Below, one piece after another: positions 40,610 through 53,633 of a DNA stretch of 64,000 bases. Every line of letters starts with the position of its first letter. Positions within the stretch are counted from its first letter, which is position 1. The translations under genes and the position numbers were made by a program. The stretch is from Phalacrocorax aristotelis (Eukaryota; Chordata; Aves; Suliformes; Phalacrocoracidae): assembly GCF_949628215.1 (NCBI RefSeq), contig NC_134276.1, positions 30,878,226 to 30,942,225 on the forward strand. The letters are read 5' to 3'. A model generated the notes under the pieces. It did not search any database, was not told the origin of the DNA, and saw nothing but the letters and a program-made list of their open reading frames with translations.

Positions 40610-40693
40610 GTCTGTCATACTTTAGCAGCACGTAAATATTGGTGTTAAGACTGTAAATATCTCCAGTATTAACTGTGCTGCTGAAGTAAGGCT
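40610..40693 (+). ncRNA. MIR16-1: pre-miR-16-1 hairpin
   Basis: Mature miR-16-5p lies at 40623-40644, beginning TAGCAGCACGTAAATATTGG. The passenger strand CCAGTATTAACTGTGCTG... lies at 40663-40684. Against human, base 21 of the mature strand is T instead of C, outside the seed. The loop (about 40645-40662) also differs. The hairpin lies 58 bases after pre-miR-15a, the spacing expected of the bicistronic cluster, which in mammals is processed from one DLEU2 intron. Confidence 0.98.
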
Positions 40694-40824
40694 AGCCACC
40701 TCTGCATGTGAGTCATGGAAAAGGACATTCCATGTATTTCCTGATGCCTTTTTGTTGTTATAATTTATATGTGGATTGTTTATGAATGCTTTCCTGGCTT
40801 TTGTTTGTATTTTCATCTATTCAG

Positions 40825-40964
40825 AAACAATATTTAGGACTTCATAGTATCTGATGGTAAATATAGAATAGGCATATGTATATAACTTTGAATGCTTTGG
40901 TTTACATGAAAGCTGAATTTATTAAGGGAGCCATCTCAAGCTACACCTGTCAAACAGTGCTTTG
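40825..40964 (+). ncRNA. Candidate DLEU2 exon just downstream of miR-16-1
   Basis: A long pyrimidine-rich tract ending CATCTATTCAG precedes a 140-base segment ended by TTTG|GTAAGTGT. The segment begins 131 bases after pre-miR-16-1. That would place both hairpins near the 3' end of their intron, the typical intronic miRNA arrangement. Confidence 0.5.
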
Positions 40965-41296
40965 GTAAGTGTGTTTATATGTATTTAAAAAATTATAAAA
41001 TTGTGTTACTTTGAATGTCACTATTTCTTTATTAAAACTCTCAAAACTGTGTTCATTTTCACAGCATTTTCTTAGTGAATGGAACTGGGAAATGTTTTGT
41101 CATATTTTTAACAAAGTGAGCACATAAAGCAAAAGTGTCTTCCAAAATTTTTAACAAAACTCATTAAACACTTCATTTCTTAAATCACTGTCTCTATAGA
41201 CAGGTAACAATTTTATGGTTAGAAGCTTAAACTGTATATCTGACTGTGAATTTACTGATTTTTTTCTCATCTTCCACTAAGATGTTTCTCTTGCAG

Positions 41297-41391
41297 GGGA
41301 ATCTTTCATTGAGATGATTGAAATCACTGCAGTGAGAATGGAAATTACTTGGGCTCCTTTCCTTTTAAAAGCTGCATGCAAGAACTGTGTG
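41297..41391 (+). ncRNA. Candidate DLEU2 exon
   Basis: The acceptor GATGTTTCTCTTGCAG and donor TGTG|GTGAGTCA enclose 95 bases. It lies 332 bases after the previous candidate exon, making a short intron between the two. Confidence 0.45.
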
Positions 41392-43515
41392 GTGAGTCAA
41401 ATGTAGACTAATGGTTATGTAAATGTCACTAATTTTAGATACAGTCAAGATCTGAAAGTGTGTTTCCTTTTAAGATTTTATTTTCTTCACTATCATGACT
41501 CAGTATCACTTGCTAATCTCATTTTATTAGCCCTGTTATATTTTCCCATTAAAATACATACGCTTTCTTCAAATAAGCACTCACAGATTCAAGTTTATAC
41601 AACGTATAGATGTTTCAAAAGGACAAAAAAGGCTTATCTGCACCGAGGGTTTGTTTTTACTTCAGACTTCACAGGCCTGCTACTGGTGTAGTTGCACAGG
41701 TACAAACATGATGTAGATGAATATGAATCCAAGTTGTTATAATTCATAAATCTGCATTAGTTGACCGTATAGAATTTCAGCCTGGTGTATGTGCTGGTAA
41801 AAATCACACTTTTCTTGTGTGCCCTTGCTAAGGATTTGAACTGGTGAAATTACTGGTGGCTAAAATTTCCAATTTAGTTCAGACCTGAGCAGTTCTCAGT
41901 AGTAAAGCTGTGCAGTAATAGATAGCCTATAGCCTAATGTAAACAATTCTGTGTACATTTACCTACTGCAGGTCTCTTAAGATATATGGCCAAAATGAGG
42001 CTGTCTGTTGGGAAAAAAATATGCTATCTGGCTCAAAGTTTAGCTTTCTCACTGAGGCTTCTTTAAGTAGCGATATGCTATATTTGCTTATCTCTAACTG
42101 CTTAATATTAAGACCTGCACATACATTTCAGCCATTTGAAAACATAGAAACTTAGAAAGACCCGACTCTGGGTTGTAGAAAAAAAAAAACACACCACATT
42201 ATTCTTCCACTATTCCCTTCCCTTTAACAGCGACATTTATTTTTTTATCACACTACAGACTGTGGTGCTTGCAGAGGGCCATCCATCCTGTTACTTTTGT
42301 AGATCCAGTTATCTAGGCTTTTTTCTGTCACTTCTATGAGTAGATGTGAATTTAAAGCGCTGATTAGAACGATTTGAGAGCATACAAAAAGTAAGTGTAT
42401 TTGCATGGCTTTGTCAAAGTTCAGTGGCTAAACCATTTGTTCCTGACTACTTCATTGTGCCAGCACAGGCCTTCACGTGACCAGTGAAAGAGACCGCTTC
42501 CTCCTGGTTCACCATGCACACCCCTGTAATCAGTGCAAGGCAGGGGATGGCAGAGAGTGGGAAGAGGAAAGGTTGGACTGCCTTGTTTGGCAGCCCTAGC
42601 AGCTTATAGCAGTTTAGTGATGTGATGAAAATACAGTTTGAGCATTTGCAGATCCGGAGCTCAACTGAGGAACCAAAGTTTCTGCCTGGATTAAGAAAAT
42701 TACTTCAAGTGCTTATGAAGGCCTACTCAAATTATTCAGTTCCTTAACCTTTGAAAAGAATGTCTTCTTTCTCACATGGTTCACAGTTGCCTTAAATAAT
42801 ACTAGCATTTGTATTTTCCAGAGGCTTGTCTGCATGGGCAGTGCCATAGCCTGTAGCTGAATGGAACTCCCTCAGCACTTCAGCTCTGGGGTCCCAAGGA
42901 TTGTGCCTGATATAAGAAAGGAAGGCTCGCTGTTTTCAGTTCAGGTGCTTAGTTTCTGCTAGGCCTAAGACCTATATGGAAAGAAGATGCTGAGTTCATA
43001 TAAAAGAGGAAGAAAAGATAGGCCTGCTTGAAAATTAACTGAGACTAGTGCTGTGCAGGAGTGAAGACTACTGAGAGGACCATGTCTAAAAATCTGTTGT
43101 TGAAAGGTTGGAGCTGAGAACTGATAGGAGAAAGACAGATCAGATGAACTGGAAAATTGGAAGGATTGGGGCAGGTTGGGCAAAGATTTTGGGGTTTTGT
43201 TTGTTTCTTGAAATTAGAAGAAGCCAGCAGCCTGACAGAAGGGATCTGGCCTGAGGCAAACAGAATGAGTCAGGCTTGGGGAAAGGGACTTGCACACCTT
43301 AGATCATTCCTAACATTCACTAAAGCACTCTGCACTTCAGATCCACAAGGGAATGCAAACTGTTAAGTAGCAACTTCTGCTGCCATCTGTGAAATCACTG
43401 TCAATTTCATCCACCTCATTATATTCCACACAGAAGAGGGCAACTTTATTAGTGTGCTCAGCTACTTCTTGAATTTTGGTCCTGAAAAGGAATCCCATAA
43501 TAAGTAGTAGTCCCA
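41392..43515. other. No recognised gene
   Basis: Only short ORFs are present. It becomes somewhat GC-richer after 42.2 kb. Confidence 0.55.
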
Positions 43516-43900
43516 AAATAAGAGTAGTTGAGGTTGGAAGGGACCTCTGGAGATAATCTAGTCCAAGCGGGGTCAGGCAGAGCAGGTTTTTTAGGGCTGT
43601 CTCCAGTCAGGTTTTGAATCTCTTCAAGAACGGAGACTCTGCAACCTGTCCTGTTCAGATAGAATTTCCTGCATTTCATTTTGTACTTGTTGCCTCCAGT
43701 CCTGTCGTGGGACACAACTGAGAAGAGCCTGGCCATGTCATCTTTACTCCCTTACCTGCATCAGCAGGCATTTATAAACTTTGCTAAGATCACACACACG
43801 CAAGCCTTTTCTTCTCCAGGCTGGAGTCCCAGCTCTCTTGGCCTTTATTCATGTGAAAGATGTGTCGGTTCTCTCATAGCCTTTGTAGAAGTAAATAAAA
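43515..43900 (-). mobile_element. CR1 LINE 3' fragment
   Basis: The plus strand carries the antisense CR1 signature: GAGGTTGGAAGGGACCTCTG (about 43529), a match to the CR1 body ending in AGAAGAGCCTGGCC (about 43720), then a CTTCTCCAGGCT segment (43811). Read on the minus strand this is the C-terminal part of reverse transcriptase, broken by stops and deletions. CR1 is the dominant LINE of birds. Confidence 0.85.
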
Positions 43901-46900
43901 TGTTTCAACTGATATGGGAATTGGAACTCAGAGGGATATGCTTTTGGGGGAGGGGGAAAAAACCCAAAACACAACCTAATAACTTAACCGTAAAAACTGT
44001 AAAAAGAGCATGAAGATCACAAAATGAAACACTAGGAAGTTGGATAACTCCTGCTTTAAGATTCTGCAATCTTCATTTGCCCCCTTGTGTTAGTTTACTA
44101 TGAAGCAATCTTCATGGTCACACAGTATATTTAATCTAGTGATAGGATTGGCCTGGTGTGGTGCTGAGCCAGCGAAGATGTTTGTGGACTGTGCAAGCAG
44201 GAGGCCTGATGCTGCTATAGGTGCTGTGGAAATTGGTAGAAAATTCTGTAGGCAATGGAACAAAAGGCTGCAGGTAGAGGAAACCAAGTCTTTGTGGTTA
44301 TGTCACATGAGAATTCCTATGAATTAGACATGATGGGGTGTTTTTCTGCCTTTATTCTTCCATGATGCTAAACAAGTTACCAAGCCATTGTTTTCATAGT
44401 ACTTGTATTCCTTGCTTCAGAGGTGTCTGGCTTAAGACCCTCATGTCTGATGGAAACACTGGCTGTTCACATTTGCAGCTGAGCTTCTTAGGAGTTGTCA
44501 TTTGAATTAAAATACTATGTAATGTTACGTCTGTTAACAGTCTCCTACCTTTGTTAACAGGGTACCTCAAACTGTTGCGTGCTACTGTAGTTTCTACATC
44601 TCCATGTCACACTTAAAAGAGGGGCAATAGACACTTATCTTGAAGGGCTCAGGGGTTTTCATTTGTTTAAAAAAAAAAAAAAAAACACACAAAAAAACCC
44701 CAAACACTTCTGTTTAGTAGCTGTACTACAGTAATGCATTTCCTCATGGAATTTCCTATGGCATTTATTAATTCTGATCTCAGAGGAAGAGGTGAGTATT
44801 GTGCATCTTTTAAAGACCAGATCTGCAATCAACTTTCCTTGCTACCAGCTGAAGCTGAGAAACCGGGTTTCCATGTGGTTGATTTATGGTCTATTCATCC
44901 AGTCCTGTGAGCTCCAAAGTACTCTGATTTGTGTCTTATCTTGTCACTGATTCATTTTGCATATATAGGTGTTATTATTAAACACTTGTTTTTCCTATTT
45001 TTGGAATGTGGTTTCATAAGGAAACCTTCAATATTCTGCAGAATCTTATACACTATTGGTAATGTTCATGTTTGAATTTCTGCATATTTTACAATCAATT
45101 TACCTGTAAAGATCTATGTTGCAGAAAGAATGAACTAGTTAAATTGTAGTATTTTATTTTTTTTTATGTACAGTGATAAATAGTGCATCTTTAAAACTAA
45201 AGTGACTTCTACCTATGTATTTAGGACTTCTACTGACCATTGTTCTTCAAATTTCAAAAGCAGTTTTCTTGGTACTGCATTTGGCACACTTTACTAAGAG
45301 CGGTTCCATACTTGGTATTCAGATATAGAGATCTGAAATGTTTCTGCTTTTCCCTAAATCATGGTCTCTTGTTAAGTATTGGGGTAAGTCTCTCCTAATC
45401 AGGTATCAATCCTAGGAGTAATGATTGAAATTCAAAATGTTTAGGCTCCCTTTATGTTCTTTATCACCACGTCCTGTCATAGAAGTCACAAGAAATGGTT
45501 GATAGAAATATATCCGAAGTAGTGAGCTACTATTTTACCACAGTTTAACTTCTTAATTTAAAACAAAAAAAAACCAAGTTCAAAATATCTCAGACATAAG
45601 TTTTCCTTCAAATATATCTGCATCTCCTTTCTAAGGTGGCAGTTCTAAGTGTGTATCAGAAGAAAATGTTTAACTATAAGCAAAAATAGGAAAAAATGAT
45701 TGATAAAATACAATGGCGCAAGTGACATTGTTAATCTTTCTGTGAGGTGGCTAATATCACTGGGGTATTAATTTTCGTTCTAAATTGAGCAGTTTATTGG
45801 AAGTTATTTAATGGATCTCAGGTGCAACAACTCAGTATTTTTTCCAAGTCTGATTTACTTGTAATAGCTTTGTGCTAATAAATCAAATGAAATTTATCTA
45901 ATATTGCTTCTGTCTCTTAATGTGAAATTTGAACCCTACGTTCAAAAGTTCTGAAATGAACAAATCAATTATAGCAGCAATTATCCAGTTTGAACCTTCA
46001 ATCCTAAGTATACAATGCTGAGTGGCTGGAGGCTGACTTACTTAACTTCTGTTGAGAAATGGGAATAATATATCCATAATGTTTTCTTCGGCTGTTTATA
46101 GCCATAGGAGACAGCCCTGGATAGAAAGTTTCACATTTCCCTATGCTCTTTGCAGGGCAAGCATGTGGCTTTACTACCTATAAAGGAACCTTCTGTCAGC
46201 AGCTTTTACACTTTTAAGTGGTTTTAAAAGCAAAACACTTTGGAATCTCTCATAAAATACTCCAAAAAAAACTTAACTATTATAAAATTTGAACTATGTA
46301 AGGCATAAATTATAGAATATGAAGTCTCAAATGTATACATTTTCAATATTTTATTGAAACAAAGGCAAGGGCAAAGCTTCAGGGATTATATTATTGGACC
46401 AGTTAGAATAGTCAACAATAATATAGGACTATGGTTCTACAGTCCTGTGATTCTCAAGCCAGACAAGTTTGGGACTGACAGAGTCTTCCTGTTCCCTTAA
46501 CTATTAGCCTGGCTCTGATATTTCCATGGTGGTTTCAGTGAATTACTTTGGGTTAGTTTTTGGTAAGCTCAGCCAGCTGAATGTGCTTGCTGTGTGAGCA
46601 ACAGTGCTGGCACCAAGGAGAAGTTCCCTCTGCTCTCGAGAATGGCAGTCCAGTATTCAAGTTACTTTCCATTGCGTAAACCAATGCAAGGAACAGTCAG
46701 GGCCTTCGTCTTCCTTTCTTGATACTCCTGCAGACAGACTTTGCCTATCTGCACTTTAAATCAGTATCAAAGGGGATAACAACAGCTTGGTCTACCTCTT
46801 TCCTTCTGCAGAAGATGGGTATCTACTTATGAAACTAACAACAATGCTCATATAGATATAGCTTCTTAGCACATGGAAACAGCTGTGACACACCTTTCCT

Positions 46901-49900
46901 GTCATCAAGACAATGTGAAAGTCCCCCGCTTTTCCAATAAGCAATAACTGTTACTTTCAGACACAGCAATATATATATCAATTATATTATACATCTATGT
47001 GTAATGAAACTTCAGGCACAAAAATAAGAAATTTCCAGTAGTGTCAGACAAAAATGAAAAAGAGCTCTACTGTTTTGGAGGTATGAAATCTGTTAAATGA
47101 CCTGTGCGACAATCAGTTTTAGGAAGTGTGCGTGGATGGTAGGTTGTACAGTCAGAAAAAGGATTTCACTGCAGGTCCGATAACATCGTGTAGCCAGACA
47201 GCCCCCTGTCGGCTGCATTGTTGTGGAGGTTCCAGAAATGAATTGTGCTTGAATCCAGCAATTCATTGCACTCAACAAGCTATTTTTTTTCATTCTCATA
47301 TCACAAATAGGGAAAATGGGGGGAAAAAAGTTGCATGCATTTGTAAAAATTACCTTTGAGTCAAGTTTTATCCCTCTTGTGTATAAGATAAATGCAAAGC
47401 TTGGTCAAACAGAGTATCTGCACTCAGCTTCTTAATGTCTTTATAGAAGCTTATTTTCAAAGAGCTGCAGTGACAATGTAGAACAGTAGCTTGTCCTTGT
47501 GCTGAAAACTTAAGACTAGTGTACTTTAATATCACAAGTACAGCCTGGCCAATGCAAAGTATTTAGATAAACTTCTGTCAATAATGTAGGTAAGGGATAT
47601 TAAAACACCGAAGTTTGTAAGCTAGCAGTGAACTAGCCAGATGAAGGCTCCAGTCTTGTTTAACAACTGGGACTCTCTTGCAGGCATGTCTATGAAAGCT
47701 GCTGCTATTTAACCAGGTGCACTTTTATCAAGAAGCTTGGGTTTTTTTTCTTCATGTTTCCTTTGCTTTAATCTCTTCTTTCGTATGTGGCTTAAGTTGC
47801 TACCAGTGCAACTAACTGCCTACTTCCAGTTGTGTTTACCCATGTGCTAAGACATGAAAAACCTTTTCTTCCAAAGAAATAGGTGTCTAATACTGGAAAA
47901 TTGAAGGACATGTATTAGGTATTTTGACTCTTTGTGGTTTTTTTTTTTTTTTTTAAGTGTTTGTAAAGGGAACCTAAAATCTGCCTTGTAACGGTCGCTG
48001 TATATCCATGTGGTGATGGAGCACTGTAGGCACTGTATGAATGTATGCGAGCACTTATTTTCTAGAATCCAATGACATATCCCTGCTTAAAAGGCACTAT
48101 TTGTGGTGGAAATAGATGACCCAAGGAGACTTTCCGGGAAGAATTCTCTCCCAGAGGCAGAGGGTCTTCGGCTCCAAGATAAGCTATACAGAGGTGATCT
48201 GCATCAGATATAGCCTAGGTTATAAAAGCTCATCTTATTTTGAAGAATGTGATTTGTGGCTAAGAATCCATAGTTGTAACAATAGTAGAGAAACTGATGT
48301 GAGAATTAGTAATCTACAGCACAGAACAGACTAGCATGATGCTGAGAAAGCCAAAGTGCTGAAGACCTCTTTTTCTTTCTCCCCTTCCCCTTCGGTACAT
48401 ATTAAAAGATCAATTGTAATCAGATATCGTAGAACAGTTGGCAGAAACAGCAGAGGGTAAGAATACGTGCTGTGACTGCAGGGGGGGAATAGGAAAGATG
48501 GGACAGACCAGAGAGCTGCTTAAAAATTGTCATGACCTACTAAAATCTATCAGAAGAGTTTAAGAGACCAGCTGAAGCAATCTCAAGGTGATTGCTTCTC
48601 TCTCAAGAAACAGAAAACCTGGGTTTCAGGTTCTTCAGAAGCCCGAGGGGCTTCCAGTTTACATCTCTGGCTTCTGAAAAAGTGCCCAGTGGAAGTTGTC
48701 CACAGATGTTCCCCATCTTTCTTGTTAAATCAAGGATATGTGCAAAAAAGAATAGAAGTCACAAAACAGTTTTGTTCAAAGGTTGTTGGCAGTGGTAACT
48801 ACTACAGTTAGCAGATGAAAGCAAGCTGCAGGTAGGATTTCAAAGGGTAGCGGAATTTGCTTTTATTGGACTAACTGTGCAGCTCCTTGCAAGTTCCATA
48901 TTCTTTTCCTAAGATGTTTCCTGAAGTAACAGTAAAATGAGCATACAATAAATATAAGTGCCCATTAAAGCTCACTAAAGGAATACCTTATGGCTCCAGT
49001 AGATGAACACTGAGATAACTGAATATTTGTGAATTGCATCACAGACCTCTATTATGCCAAGGTTCTGGTTTTTATTGCTGAAGAGCACCCGTAAAGGTGG
49101 CTTTAAACTGCTTTATGCTCCTGCTTTCTCTAAAGCTGGTGAAGAGGGAAAGCAGGGAGCAACTAGCAGTGTTGAAGAATTTCATGGCTGTTCAACAACC
49201 GGCAAGGGGATTCACCTCTTTCCTCCTTCACTCTACCATCAATAATTTCCCTTTTTTTTGATGTTTGAAGAGGCTTTTTGCTGTTTTGTTTTGGTTTTTT
49301 GGACAGTTAAGTTTACAATCTCTCTCCCAAGTTAGAGGAATTGATAAGAGCCTGTTCTGGGTGGAAGATGATTCAAGTAACTTACCCTGATCAGAAAAAT
49401 TACATATTTCCTCCTCTGAGGAGTGGTTACTTACTCCACTTCCTTACTCTTTGAGTATCTGTAATTTTTATTGTGTTCAAGCAATGCTAGTAGCGTAGAA
49501 CATCCAGGTTACTTGCAGAGCTGTGGTATCATGATCCCATTATTTCATGCTTATTCAGGCTTAAAGTAAGTAGCCTGAGAAAGGGACTACCTTACGCTAT
49601 GAAAGTGTCTTCAGTTACCTCTGAACCTGCACCTTTTTAGCTATGAGCAGTTGTCCAAAACAGTGGATATTTTTAATGGTAATGGACAAATTTTTAATGT
49701 ATCTCTATTTTTTCACATTTATTTCAGAGTTCTTGTAAAAATAGCATCTGGTCCTGGTGATTTATAGCATTTGAGTTTCTCGGGCTGCCAACAGGCTCTT
49801 TGAGACCTCTAGGCCTGGTGGAACTACTCTGATTCCCCATAAAGCATATCCTTAGGATAGGAATTTCTTTGTCACCCTCTATATTAAAACCAAGTAATTT

Positions 49901-52900
49901 ATATTGAGCTTCTTTTCCTTTGCCAGTTTCTTTCATCCTCTTCTTGATACTACGTAGACAAAGCCAAAAAGCCTCCTGGATTTGAATAGCTTTAAGAACA
50001 CTTGGAATTCTTCTGTCTGTCTCTGTGTGTGTGTGCATTTGTACACAGGCACCGAGTGCAGCCATTGGTACCTGCGTATCTGACATTCTTGCATAGGACA
50101 CTTTTATTCAGCAGCACCTGTGAAAGCCATAACCATGTGTCTTCGTGCAAGAACAGTATTAACCCTGCTGTCCTCTTGTTCTAGGCCAGTAGCTACCAGT
50201 AGAGCTTTTCATTAGCCAATGATATACCAAGTATTCTTTTATTATTCACTAATTTATACTTATATTAACACTTAAATAGCTGTTAAGATTGGGTTTAGTT
50301 TTAGAAATTTTAGCATTTATCTTATTTTTCTGCTGAAGAACTGCTTTAGCCTAGGAGGAATTCCATACCGATGCATACCCCATGGATGAGCACAACCCCC
50401 CCAGTGTGCACTTACTGTGTAATATAGTAGTATCATTAAAGACTATCCGCATAAGATACATTTTACTTGGCTTGATGAGCATCACATGAATCTTCTAAGA
50501 AGGCTGAGCAAGCAAAACCTCTTGCCTCAAGATGTGACAAGTGATACAGGCACCTGGCCTCTGGCTCTAGTGCGTTGCCTGAGAAGAAACACTGAGAAAG
50601 ACCAGAACTCTTTTACTGTTCCCAGTTCTTGCCCTAGGCTGTCAGCAAGTCTCCTAACATGGCTAGACCTTGATTAGAGGGTGACAAGGAACAGTACATT
50701 TGCAAAACAGATCCTGATTTTCTCCTACATAAATTCTTCTGAAGTTAAGCATAGCTCAAACCTGGGACCACCAGGCTGTCCGATGATGCAGAGTTGGAAT
50801 TACCTTGGGTAGTTCATGGTATCCGGTCTGCAGTTCTTAGATCCCTCAGTAGCCATGATGCTAGAGCAGAAATTATCAGTAGCAGTGACACAAAAATTAT
50901 TCTTGATGAGGTCAAATCACCTTTGGATCCTTCAGTTGAAAGCAGTCAGCAATCCAGCGCTCCACTGTCAAATCAGGCTCAGAATCACCCCTTACGAGCC
51001 CCCTTGGATGTCCAGCCTTAGGTATTGAATCAACCATTTTCTAGTCTGCTGGTACTGAGAGATCATTTTCTGTAAATTTCCAGTGTCCTGTAGGACTAGT
51101 TCCATAGAAAATATTCCTGTGCTCAGCCAGAACCAGAAGAGGACTGAAAGGTTCTTTTGTAAGGTTCTCTTTAGCAGGACATTCTACGCTAAATAGCGAT
51201 GTCAGGTGTGGTTCACATGAGGGTAGCTCTCAGAGGTGGGAACTTCCTGCATTTTTCAGCATCTCTATGTTCTCGTCAACATTTCTTAAATGCCAAGGGT
51301 CCTCGAGGTGTCATCCAGACCTTCACCTTCAGCCTTCAAAGAAAGCCTGCTGTTGCTATGTCACCAGCTATCCGAGTAGCGTCTATGTCCACGTTTCATT
51401 CTGTTTCTCATTACACAGCAGCTCCTGACTCGTCACCTGCATCCAATGAGTACAAAGCCTTCAAAGATCCAGCTGGCAGGATAGTTTTACCAAATACCAA
51501 AACCATTACTAAATGCCATCAGACTAGGTCATCAACTCAGGACAGCCTTCTCTGGAAGGAAAGCTGTCTTCAATAGCAGCAAAATTTGACACTTAGACCA
51601 GAAAGAAAACCAAGTTTTATCTCTGCTGCAGAAAGAGCTGCCTTCCCAAACTGAGGGTGGCAGACTACAAAGCTGTACAAGGTAACTAGGATGTTATTAA
51701 TTAATATTTGCAAATACTAATTTAAAATGGTAAGAATTGCCACAGACATCTAGGGAGGAATTTAGATATGGTGCAGTAGAGACCATTTATAGCAATAACA
51801 ACTTTTCCAGAGATAGACATCTTTATTTAAAGACAACTTCTTTATGGGTTTTCCGAAGTATGAGCAGCTATTCAAGGCTTTGCCATCTGTTTGTACAGAC
51901 GAGGTTGCACACACTATTCCCAGGTCCCCAAGAGATTAAACACCAGCTCCCAAGCATGGCATCACAGAGCAGAGACTTTCCAACCATTCAGACCTACGTG
52001 CCCTCCAGCAAAGCAGCACAAGACTTAAAGAGAAAAAAACACAACTTCCTTGCGTGTAGCAGTTCACCTGCTTCTTTCATCGACATGCCAGCAACTGACT
52101 GATATGGAACATTCTGGATGTTCCACCTTTTCCTTCCAACCACTGAAGTGGTTTTATAACAGGTTTGTGCCTACCAGCCGCCACAGAGACAGGCTTGCGT
52201 GTTCTGTTTTAGTTCCTCATTGACTCCGTTCTGTCCCAGGGCGTTTTAATGAGAGCATGTGAGATCATTAGTAACATCACTTCTTTTCCTATGGAAAAGA
52301 GATCCCACTTCATCTTTTAAAAAGGGAGGGGAAAAGGTGGTAATGACTCAGTTCCACTACAGTGTTCACTTTGGCTGTCCCAGATCTCAAGAGCTGCAAA
52401 TACATACCTCTGAAAGATCAGATATGGAGTCGTGCTTTCAGCTAACAGGTTTTTCACCACCGGGTTAAAATGCCCCACTCTGAGTTTTCAAAACACTTAT
52501 TTCCCCATTGTTATCCACCCAGCTGCCATCCAGCCTGAAGGAGCTGTGTGGTGTTTGTGGCAGGAGTCATTGCCTCCAGTAGAAGATATGCGTGCTTGTC
52601 ACCACTTGTTTCCAAAGAACAGAAACCCGCATCTTCGTATCCTGAACGCTCCACGTGTGAACTCCTAGAGAACTGTTATTAGCTCCTCCGCTCATGGCTG
52701 TATCTTGGCGCTGGGTGGAGATAAGAAGTCAGTATAGATCCCTCCACAGAATATAGACAATTGAAACCATAGCAGACTGATGTTCCATGAGCCTCGTACA
52801 ATTTCATGTGGTGGTCAGCTTTTCTATTCAATCTCAAAGCCTACCTCAGAAGTTCCATGAGAGAATGTGTCAGGCATCCAATAGCTAAGCTACAGCACAG

Positions 52901-53633
52901 CTTACAGGGCAAACTGTAGCCCCCCTGAGCAGCCCCACAAGTGTCCGTGCACCTGTCAGTGCATTTTCCAGCCAAGGTGCTGCAAAGAATCGCTGAAATA
53001 AAAGCCAAGTCTAGCAAAAATATTATCTTTTGCCCATGCTTTTCCACATGTATCCATAGAGATTTCGGGACTGCACATAAACACCAGTGAACTATTGCAC
53101 TATCACACTTCAGCTGTCAAAGAAAACTCTTACTGAATAACAGCAGAAAGCATCGTTAGCATAACCGAAGACTGGAGAAAGATCTCAGTTACACCAGGGG
53201 CCACGCAGTTACCATTTTTCATTTACATGCTTGACATGGCCATATTAACCATTAACATGCTCCACAGTTTACTGAGCCATCTCAGGAAGGTAATGTTTTG
53301 AAAATCATAGGTAGCAAATGAAAATTATGTGGCTTAAGGATTGATTTGCAAATGGGGAAAACATAATGTAAACCAGGCTGTTCCAGAAGATACATTTCCA
53401 GTTTATGGAGAATTAGGAACTGGAATTGAAACAAAGGCCACCAACAGGATGTATCCAGTAATTACCCAGGAGGTTTATAACCCCAGCGCTGCCAAAGCAG
53501 TGCTGGTATTCTGATCTTCAGAGTTTGCCTATTCGGCCACCAAAAGCTTAGCTTCTCTTTCCAGATGTCAGGTGTCAGCATGATTAACCCATCTTGTGTC
53601 TGGATCCTGCAATGTTTCAATTCACCGTGCAGA
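43901..53633. other. No recognised gene; short same-strand ORFs at 50.4-52.7 kb
   Basis: No family was recognised. An A-rich stretch lies at about 44669-44685. From about 48 kb base composition is less AT-rich, and plus-strand ORFs of 63-125 codons follow one another between 50486 and 52668 in different frames. They show no conserved domain I can name. Confidence 0.5.
44718..44791 (+). ncRNA. Weak candidate exon
   Basis: The acceptor CACTTCTGTTTAG and donor GAAGAG|GTGAGTAT frame 74 bases. An alternative acceptor, TTCTGATCTCAG, would leave an 8-base microexon. Confidence 0.2.

Larger units (their letters stand above)
17260..41391 (+). ncRNA. DLEU2: DLEU2-like long non-coding host transcript of miR-15a/16-1 (extent inferred)
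   Basis: By synteny, the miR-15a/16-1 pair is carried by DLEU2, which starts in a CpG island upstream and is transcribed opposite to KCNRG. This window has the same arrangement: a CpG island at about 16-19.6 kb, the hairpins at 40.5 kb on the plus strand and KCNRG on the minus strand. The start given is near a YY1-type site in the island. The end given is the last well-formed candidate exon. The mammalian transcript runs further, past KCNRG and into TRIM13. There is no conserved long ORF. The exact exon set is inference from splice signals only. Confidence 0.65.

Noticed and set aside
40308..40816. Minus-strand ORFs across the miRNA hairpins
   Set aside because: They are antisense shadows of the hairpins with no family features.
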